Origin: Syntrophaceae bacterium
GTDB taxonomy: Bacteria > Desulfobacterota > Syntrophia > Syntrophales > Smithellaceae
NCBI GenBank assembly: GCA_003142535.1
Contig: PLMQ01000060.1
Span: 35,879-72,143, forward strand
Direction: 5' to 3'
DNA: 36,265 bases
The position numbers and the translations under genes were made by a program. This document shows positions 1 to 5,551 of this stretch, piece after piece (the first letter of the stretch is position 1; each line of letters begins with the position of its first letter). Under the pieces are notes generated by a model. It ran no database searches. It saw nothing but the letters and a program-made list of their open reading frames with translations, and had not been told where the DNA came from.

Positions 1-60
1 CCCGCGCCGTTGGCCGTTGAGTTCAAGCTTTATAAATAATATTTAAATACTTAGGAAAAA

Positions 61-100
61 ATTGGGAACAATTCTAATTAATTGACAGAACAAGGAAGGT
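61..100 (+). repeat. Dispersed 40-bp repeat, copy 1
   Basis: The last 29 bases (72-100) are identical to 5116-5144. The match extends upstream if the insertion sequence at 3822-5111 is removed: 3810-3821 joined to 5117-5144 matches 61-100 at 36 of 40 positions by eye. The core is an imperfect palindrome (TTCT, AATTAATT, then GACAGAA) and contains a TTGACA hexamer. It lies in non-coding DNA. I do not recognise the family; it could be the end of a larger mobile or repeat unit. Confidence 0.75.
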
Positions 101-126
101 TTCAGTTATACCTCATTGATTGCGCG

Positions 127-255
127 CTATCCGATATTCACCAAGCCCTTGCAGTTGGTCCACACAGGCGAATCACCTGCTCGACATAAGGGCGCCAGAA
201 CCCATACTGCGATAAATTCGATCAGGACCGCTATTTTCTGCATCTTTTTATTCAT
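127..255 (-). CDS. Possible 42-aa small secreted or membrane peptide
   Basis: An ATG at 253-255 opens a 42-codon frame ending in TAG at 127-129. The start overlaps the stop of the preceding small gene (ATGAATAA), the kind of overlap seen in translationally coupled pairs. The peptide begins with a lysine-rich stretch (MNKKMQK), then a hydrophobic segment of about 17 residues, then a polar tail with two cysteines, so it looks like a signal peptide or single membrane anchor followed by a short tail. No strong ribosome binding site is seen. It could be a truncated gene remnant. No function is assigned. Confidence 0.25.
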   Translation of the reverse strand: MNKKMQKIAVLIEFIAVWVLAPLCRAGDSPVWTNCKGLVNIG

Positions 256-481
256 GATTAACCAGCCTTTTTATTGAAGGACGTATAGGTAAATCCGTGC
301 TTTCAACAATGTCCTCCGCGAGTACTGGTTCAGCTATATCTGAGTCTGCGTTTGGCGGGCTCGTCTTTATATATGCCTTCTTCTGCCTGGCCAACATGCG
401 CTTTGATGCCTTATCTGTTTGCTTCTGCTGCCTTGCTCTTTCTTTTACCTGTGTTCCATTGCTATACCTGGACTTTCCCAT
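248..481 (-). CDS. Small basic hypothetical protein (77 aa)
   Basis: This 77-aa protein has a strongly basic first half, rich in Lys, Arg and Gln (for example KERARQQKQ and RMLARQKKA), and a more acidic second half. That composition suggests nucleic-acid or ribosome contact, but no domain is recognised. The ATG at 479-481 is chosen because AGGAG lies 7 bases upstream; the TTG two codons earlier sits almost on that site. The gene follows cspA on the same strand, beyond a probable terminator (531-578), so it may be expressed by read-through or from its own promoter. It is probably a real gene because of its good ribosome binding site and codon style. Confidence 0.6.
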   Translation of the reverse strand: MGKSRYSNGTQVKERARQQKQTDKASKRMLARQKKAYIKTSPPNADSDIAEPVLAEDIVESTDLPIRPSIKRLVNHE

Positions 482-530
482 TTTCAAACTCCTATTTTTT
501 ATCTTTCCTGCAAATGTAAAAGAATATGCT

Positions 531-578
531 GAAAAAAGAGAGGCGCGCCAAGATAGTATACCTTCATGGAGCGCCTCT
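531..578 (-). terminator. Rho-independent terminator after cspA
   Basis: The arms AGAGGCGC (539-546) and GCGCCTCT (571-578) form an 8-bp stem. Read on the minus strand it is followed by TCTTTTTTC. It lies about 20 bases after the cspA stop codon. The loop is long (24 bases), so strength is uncertain. On the plus strand the stem is also followed by a T-rich stretch. Confidence 0.65.
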
Positions 579-600
579 TTCTTCTTTACCTAACGTTTAA

Positions 601-801
601 TTAACAGGCTTTAACGTTTTCTGCTGAAGGGCCTTTCGGGCCCTGGACAACATCGAAGCTGACAGCCTGGCCCTCGGTTAGCGTCTTGAAACCAGCAGCT
701 TGAATGGCACTGAAATGGACGAAAACATCCCCACCATCGCTCTTCTCGATAAACCCAAAGCCTTTACTCTCGTTGAACCATTTTACTTTACCTTCTGACA
801 T
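601..801 (-). CDS. cspA: Cold-shock domain protein, CspA family
   Basis: This 66-aa single cold-shock-domain protein folds as an OB barrel that binds single-stranded RNA or DNA and melts RNA structure in the cytoplasm. Both RNA-binding motifs are present: RNP1 KGFGFI (about residues 13-18) and RNP2 VFVHF (about 26-30). The N-terminus GKVKWFN and a C-terminal GPSAENV-type ending are typical, and the length is the family norm. GGAGG precedes the ATG at good spacing. It is flanked by terminator-like hairpins upstream (858-894) and downstream (531-578), so it is probably a monocistronic unit. The paralogue name (cspA, B, C and so on) cannot be fixed from sequence alone. Confidence 0.93.
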   Translation of the reverse strand: MSEGKVKWFNESKGFGFIEKSDGGDVFVHFSAIQAAGFKTLTEGQAVSFDVVQGPKGPSAENVKAC

Positions 802-857
802 AATTAGGATCCTCCTTTCCTAAAATTTATCTAAAGTCGAATGCCTATATGACAGAA

Positions 858-894
858 ATAAAAAAGCCACCAAGACTCTAAAGAGCATGGTGGC
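858..894 (-). terminator. Rho-independent terminator or cspA leader hairpin
   Basis: The arms GCCACCA (866-872) and TGGTGGC (888-894) form a 7-bp stem whose loop can form a smaller CTCT/AGAG stem. On the minus strand it is followed directly by TTTTTTATT (plus-strand A-run 860-865). It lies between the unknown gene ending at 1072 and cspA, so it probably ends the uup-region transcript. Because cspA genes often have long structured leaders, a role in cspA attenuation is also possible. The rest of the gap (802-1071) shows nothing I can name. Confidence 0.6.
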
Positions 895-1071
895 CGCCTT
901 TGCACTTCAAATTGTCATAACTCAACTTTTACTGTACCCTACCGACAAAAGACCAGCGAACAGTACAGGATATGATTGGATCCTACTTTACTTATGACTC
1001 AATGTCAAACCCTTATATTTATATAATTTATTCACAACTGGACAGATTTCAGACCCTGGTGTCAATTAGCG

Positions 1072-1605
1072 TCAGCGCCGATGCAGGTCTTTTGATAATG
1101 GTATAACAACAAGAGCTCGTAAAACGCCGGAGACAACATCCTTATGTTCAGCCATAACGATTTTTATTACCCCTTCTTTGCCTGTTATCAAATGACCCAG
1201 AGCGCCGCCGTCAATATCCAGAAAGCAGCCGAGCAATCTGGGTGCATGCGCCTGCAGGGCCTGTTCGATATGGCGATAGAAACGCTCCGCGCCATCATTC
1301 GAAAATAAAAGCAGTCGCGAAATCCGGTCTCCATAGGGGGCATCTGTTTGCCTCCGAACATTGGCAATTCCTCTTTTTTCACTGGCGAGTTTCTCAAAGA
1401 TCGGCTCGAAGCCATAGCGAATCCGTCCCTGAAGTCTTGCCTTCTGCAGTGCCATTTTCAGCGGTTCACTCAAAGTAATGACCGGCACATCAATTTTGCT
1501 GCCAGTCCAGAGCTTTGTGGTACGCGCCATTAACTCCCGGCGAATAGTTTCGGCAGAGCCGTCTGCTTCCAACTGACGGGGGAAGCGCATATCGGATACG
1601 TTCAT
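1072..1605 (-). CDS. Conserved-looking hypothetical protein (177 aa)
   Basis: This 177-aa soluble protein has no membrane segment or signal peptide. I do not recognise its family. It is mixed-charge, with an SAETIRRELMARTTKLWTG segment near residues 17-35 and a hydrophobic C-terminal half (LLGCFLDIDGGALGHL). The ATG at 1603-1605 is chosen because AAGGAG lies just upstream, overlapping the stop codon of the ABC-F pseudogene (TAA at 1616-1618). It was therefore probably co-transcribed, and perhaps translationally coupled, with that gene. The reading frame is intact although the gene upstream is broken, so it may still be under selection. No function is claimed. Confidence 0.7.
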   Translation of the reverse strand: MNVSDMRFPRQLEADGSAETIRRELMARTTKLWTGSKIDVPVITLSEPLKMALQKARLQGRIRYGFEPIFEKLASEKRGIANVRRQTDAPYGDRISRLLLFSNDGAERFYRHIEQALQAHAPRLLGCFLDIDGGALGHLITGKEGVIKIVMAEHKDVVSGVLRALVVIPLSKDLHRR

Positions 1606-1615
1606 CTTCTTCTCC

Positions 1616-3528
1616 TTATGATCGATTGCCAAAACTTGCGGCAAGTTCTTCGAGCTCGTTCCAGCGGGTATACGCCACCGTTAAATCCGCCTCCATTACC
1701 TCCAGCTTTGTATTGACGGCCATCACTTGGGCGGGATTATTAGTTTTATAGAAATCCGGGGAATTCAACAATTCCAGCAGTTCTGATTTCGCTTGTTCCA
1801 TCTTTTCAATTTTTTGCGGCAACTCTTCTCGTTCCTGCGTTTCCTTGAAAGACAGTTTGCTTTTTTCTCTTGGTTGCTTTTCCCGTTTGGCCTTAGCTTC
1901 TTTGGGTACTGCCTTAGATGTTTCCTTTATTGCAACGCGCTGCCTCAGCCAGTCATCATAACCGCCGATGTATTCCTGCAACCGCCCTTCCCCTTCCAGA
2001 ACAATGGTGGAGGTGACAACGTTATTGAGAAATGTGCGATCATGGCTGACAAGCAAAATAGTGCCAGTATATTCCAGAAGACGATCCTCCAGCAGTTCCA
2101 GCGTTTCCGCATCGAGGTCGTTGGTTGGTTCGTCCAGCACCAGAACATTGGATGGCGTGGCAAAGAGCCTGGCCAGAAGCAGACGGTTTCGTTCGCCGCC
2201 GGAAAGAGACGATACAGATGCTAGAATCTGTGCGGGCGGGAAAAGGAAATCTTGCAGATAACCGACGATATGGCGGGGTGCGCCGTTGATGAAGACCGTA
2301 TCATTGCCGCCGGCGATATTGTCTCTCACGGATTTGCTCTCGTCGAATTGCGCGCGCAGCTGATCGAAGTAGGCAATCGCAATCCCTGTGCCCAGTTTTA
2401 TTTTCCCGCCGGAGATGGGAAGTTCGCCTAGCAGAACCTTGAGCAGGGTGGTCTTGCCGGAGCCATTCGGGCCGATAATTCCGACCCTGTCTCCGCGTAG
2501 AATTGTGGTGGAAAAAGAAGCGATAATTTTCTTATCACCGTAAGCAAAGCTGATTTTTTCGGCATTGGCCACCAGCCTGCCGGTGCGCTGGGCCTCCGAG
2601 ATGGTGAACCGGGCGTTTCCTTCCCGCTCCCTTCTTTCGGCGCGCTCCTCGCGCAAGGCCATGAGCGCGCGCACCCGGCCTTCATTGCGCGTGCGGCGGC
2701 CTTTGACTCCCTGCCGGATCCAGATTTCCTCCTGGGCTAATTTCTTGCCGAAGGTTTGCCACTGCTTTTCTTCCGCATCCTGCATCGCCTGACGCCGCGT
2801 CGAGGTATGTCGTGTAATTACACGAAAAGGAAAAAAGCTTGCCGCGGTCTATTTCCACAATGCGCGTAGCGATTTTTTGCAGAAACGCCCGGTCGTGCGT
2901 GACAAATATCAGTGTTTTATCAAAGCTTTGCAGAAAGGCTTCCAGCCAGAGGATAGAATCAATATCCAGATGGTTGGTGGGTTCATCCAGAAGCAGAATA
3001 TCAGGCTCTGCTAACAAGAGCTCGTGCCAGTAATACCCGCCGTTTTAGTCCTGCTGATAAAAACCGAAACTCGGCGCGTTCATTGAGAGAAGTGCGGGAA
3101 ATCACGGCTTCGACTTTTTGGAAGTATTGCCAGGCACCCGCAGCTTCCAACTGATGCTGAACTTGTTCTATTTTATTGAGCAGTATTTGATCATCGCTTT
3201 TTGCCATCTGCATGCTCAGATCATGATACTCACGCAGCAAATCCAAATGTTTTTGACCGCCGGAGGCGACCACATCATAGACAGTGCCGGGAAGATTCTC
3301 AATGTCCTGGGGCATTAGAGCCACACAAACTTCACCCGCGCAAACAATTTCGCCCGTATCGGGGACAATATCCTTATGCAGCAGTTTCATCAAGGATGGA
3401 CTTGCCCGAGCCATTTCGTCCCAGAAGCCCGATTCGTTCACCCGCTTCCATCTGGAGCGACGCGCCGTCCAAGCAGCTGCGGCCCGCCGAAAGCTCACAG
3501 AAATATTATTGATCCATAGTAATGACAT
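1616..3528 (-). pseudogene. uup: ABC-F ATPase (Uup-like), disrupted by five +1 insertions
   Basis: ABC-F proteins are soluble twin-ATPase translation factors that act on the ribosome. Pieces of a roughly 635-aa Uup-type protein are all present but in different frames. By eye the homologous reading requires skipping one base near 3489, 3470 and 3397 (these flank Walker A, GRNGSGKS, and together restore frame), 3015 (before LAEPDILLLDEPTNHLD) and 2798. From there the second ABC domain is open: Walker A GPNGSGKTT, signature LSGGER, Walker B VLVLDEPTNDLD, then a charged coiled-coil C-terminal domain as in Uup. All five lesions are single-base insertions. An intact protein cannot be made without frameshifting. 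A MITE-like repeat ends 12 bp upstream of the ATG. Sequencing error is the main alternative. Confidence 0.85.
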
Positions 3529-3540
3529 AACTTCTCACTT

Positions 3541-3709
3541 ATACCAATTCGCATTCATTCGTCTACCTTTGTTGGTGAACAGCCTACCCGACAAATGCCT
3601 GGGTCGTCGGCTCCTCAACTTATTAGTAATACGCTGGATGCCTGCCCGGCGCATGCCGGGTCGCCTCCTCCTTGCCGCCTCAATATCATCTTTGATTTAG
3701 AAATGGTAT
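3541..3709 (-). repeat. MITE-like element, copy A (169 bp)
   Basis: On the minus strand it begins ATACCATTTC and ends GAATTGGTAT, an imperfect terminal inverted repeat. It shares with copy B (30060-30203) a 19-base identical block (3663-3681 here), plus a CGTAT-ACTAA block, a GTTGAGGA-GCCGAC block and a CCAACAAAG block in the same order. Copy A carries an extra internal hairpin (CCCGGC, GCAT, GCCGGG) that copy B lacks. It encodes no protein. It sits 12 bp upstream of the broken ABC-F gene. Confidence 0.75.
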
Positions 3710-3821
3710 TCCTTCTATACGCGCTCTCGCCCGAGTAGTAAATATTCAGACTCGTCACTGAATATTTATTGTAATGATAATGTCTAATACCATTTCAAAA
3801 TATTGAAATATTGGGGATGGT
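3710..3821. other. Non-coding spacer with hairpin and a stray MITE end
   Basis: This gene-free stretch lies between MITE copy A and the insertion sequence. It contains an 11-bp perfect stem (TAAATATTCAG at 3739-3749 with CTGAATATTTA at 3758-3768). It also has AATACCATTTC at 3786-3796, an exact inverted match to the MITE end at 3700-3710. The latter may be the start of a third, truncated element. 3810-3821 is the left part of the 40-bp dispersed repeat that the insertion sequence split. No gene is seen. Confidence 0.55.
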
Positions 3822-3848
3822 GGGGCTGTTGAAAAACATTGATTTCGT

Positions 3849-4957
3849 TTATGCTTCCCCATACGAACTCCTTATTAAAAAATGATATTTTTCAACAAAG
3901 GTTGATAAATCTTTATAAATATCCGAAGCAAAACATTTCGTAATGTAAAAACAATGGCGAAATGGCCTGATAGAAGCTTTAGCCAGCCTCTTGAGATTCG
4001 TCACCGCAGCTGTGAGATATACTTGAATCGCCGGATAGATAAACTTCCCTTCCCATGATTAGAATCACGCTGAGGGGGAATGATCGCATCAGTACCTCGT
4101 TGCTCCAACGCCTTATAGTTTACAGAATGAGCATAACCCTTATCTGCTGTTACGTGTTTGATCGTTTTGTCTGTAATGATCTCAATCCGTTCGATGACTT
4201 CTACCAGTTTCGTTCCTTCATTGATTTCTCCTGTCGTCAAATCAATGTCAACCAATATCCCTGCCTTGTCGTCCACAGCCGTATGCTGTTTGTAGGTCGG
4301 CTCCAGATGGTAATTACCACTGGAAGTAGCCATCGTCGCCTCGGGATCGGTCAGGCTGACCTTCTTCGGTTTGTGGTCTCTCGTCCGTGGACGACCAAGT
4401 TTGTTAGGTGGAACATCAGGCATCTTATCATCAGCATTATCTTCTTTGTTCTCTCTTATAACATCGTTTGCATGATTCTCTACAATGCTTTCCCATGAAA
4501 CATCAGCACGGATTAAGGTCGAATCGAGATGGACTGTCTCGCCGCCTACCAAGCCCGCATCAATGCAAGCCTGAACTGTCCTAGTAAATATTGCTCTAAA
4601 CTTATCTGCGCCCCAGCGCTCCCTGATTCTGCTTAAGCTCGAATGATCTGGAAGCGTTTCTTCCAGTTCGTAACCCGCAAACCAGCGGATCGCTATATTT
4701 ACCTGGGCTTCACGCATTAGTTTACGATCATGAACGATCCCCTGAAAGAAACCGGCGAGCATGAGCCGGACAGCTGCCTCAGGATCAATACTCGGGCGTC
4801 CGTTGTCCTGACAATAGCAATCCTTTACAGCTTTGTGTAACCAGCTTAAATCTAGGACATGGTCGACGCGCTTTAATATGTGATCATCAGGAATAAATTG
4901 TTCGATATCCCCTGCAATGAAAAGACTTCGTTTGTTCCTATCTCTCCTTCCAATCAT
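3849..4957 (-). pseudogene. IS1182-family transposase, C-terminal deletion and frameshift
   Basis: The open frame runs 318 aa from ATG 4957 to TGA 4001. It has the family N-terminus (FIPDDHILKRVD, SIDPEAAVRLMLAGFF) and the first two probable catalytic aspartates (HLDSTLIRADVS; VTADKGYAHSVN). It then ends abruptly after SIRRFKY. In another frame the true C-terminus appears (AIQVYLTAAVTNLKRLAKA), ending at 3849-3851. The segment normally between them, with the third catalytic acidic residue, is missing. RRFKY and AIQVYL are read in two frames from the same bases around 4018-4033, consistent with deletion between short direct repeats. A GGAG lies 7 bases before the ATG. Confidence 0.85.
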
Positions 4958-4986
4958 CTGAACTCTCCATGAAAAGTTATGGAGAT

Positions 4987-5015
4987 ACTATAGCATAAAA
5001 ATAACTAAATGTCAA
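4987..5015 (-). promoter_or_regulatory. Sigma-70-type promoter of the transposase gene
   Basis: On the minus strand TTGACA (5010-5015) and TATAGT (4987-4992) are separated by exactly 17 bases, about 30 bp upstream of the transposase ATG. Both hexamers and the spacing are near consensus. The same hexamer pair with the same spacing occurs upstream of mraZ. Confidence 0.75.
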
Positions 5016-5115
5016 TTAATATCATATACTTATTACTGTTTTTACATTGATTTATTGAAGTTTCCTGCTGTCTCATCGTCAAATACTGGATAGATGTTTT
5101 TCAACAGCCCCATGG

Positions 5116-5144
5116 TTCTAATTAATTGACAGAACAAGGAAGGT
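5116..5144 (+). repeat. Dispersed repeat, copy 2, right part after IS insertion
   Basis: These 29 bases are identical to 72-100. Its left part (3810-3821) is on the other side of the insertion sequence. Rejoining the two gives a 40-bp unit 90 percent identical to 61-100. So the insertion sequence landed inside an existing repeat copy. Confidence 0.8.
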
Positions 5145-5551
5145 AACAAAATCACGGCCCCCCAAGCAAGCTTTGGAAAGCCATTCCGCAGCAAACTGTT
5201 GGGTATTATATCCCTCCTTATACGGAACAATGATATAGCCCCGCTAAGCTTCGCACGTGGGATTAATTCAGCTTGCAGATATTACTGCACTGCGCTTATA
5301 ATATCCGAGTTTCATTAATTCGGCTAACAAACTTCAATTCGCTCCGCCCAGCATCCCCATGCATTCGCCGGAGTTCCCTGCCGGGCTTTGCTTTTGGAAT
5401 TGGAGTTTCACGACCACCGCGTATGCGGGATTGTTCAACTAGCCAATTCCAATGCACTACGTTTTTGGAATTGGAGTTTCACGAATAAATCTCAGTTGGG
5501 GATGAATTATGAATAACATCCCCAACTGAGAAGTGGTATCTGTTGTTATAG
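5145..5551. repeat. Gene-free repeat-rich region
   Basis: No credible gene is seen. A 22-base direct repeat occurs at 5392-5413 and 5463-5484 (TTTTGGAATTGGAGTTTCAC then GA). Between the copies, CCAATTCCAA at 5443-5452 can pair with TTGGAATTGG at 5465-5474. Short open frames here (one of 71 codons, 5273-5488) have low-complexity, repeat-derived translations and no clear ribosome binding site, so I do not call them. The stretch ends with the hairpin at 5491-5530. Confidence 0.5.
5491..5530 (-). terminator. Perfect 14-bp stem-loop after the VIT-vWA gene
   Basis: CTCAGTTGGGGATG (5491-5504) pairs perfectly with CATCCCCAACTGAG (5517-5530), leaving a 12-base A/T-rich loop. It starts 21 bp after the stop codon of the minus-strand VIT-vWA gene. 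On the minus strand it is followed by ATTTATTC, only a weak U-tract, so it may be a terminator, an mRNA-stabilising hairpin or a block to antisense reading. Confidence 0.6.

Larger units (their letters stand above)
3822..5111 (-). mobile_element. Insertion sequence, IS1182-like, internally deleted
   Basis: Perfect 18-bp terminal inverted repeats (GGGGCTGTTGAAAAACAT at 3822-3839 and its complement at 5094-5111) are flanked by a 5-bp direct repeat ATGGT (3817-3821 and 5112-5116), the expected target duplication. The element carries one transposase gene on the minus strand with its own strong promoter. At 1290 bp it is shorter than usual for IS1182 relatives because the 3' part of the transposase gene is deleted. 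It could move only with help in trans. Family assignment rests on the transposase N-terminal half and the C-terminal ...TNLKRLAK ending. Confidence 0.85.

Noticed and set aside
5042-5230. 62-codon minus-strand frame
   Set aside because: It crosses the right end of the insertion sequence and the dispersed repeat, so it was created by the insertion. No ribosome binding site or domain is visible.
5273-5488. 71-codon plus-strand frame over the 22-base repeats
   Set aside because: The translation is made of repeat-derived segments, and the second repeat supplies its C-terminus. I see no start signal, so I treat it as repeat DNA.
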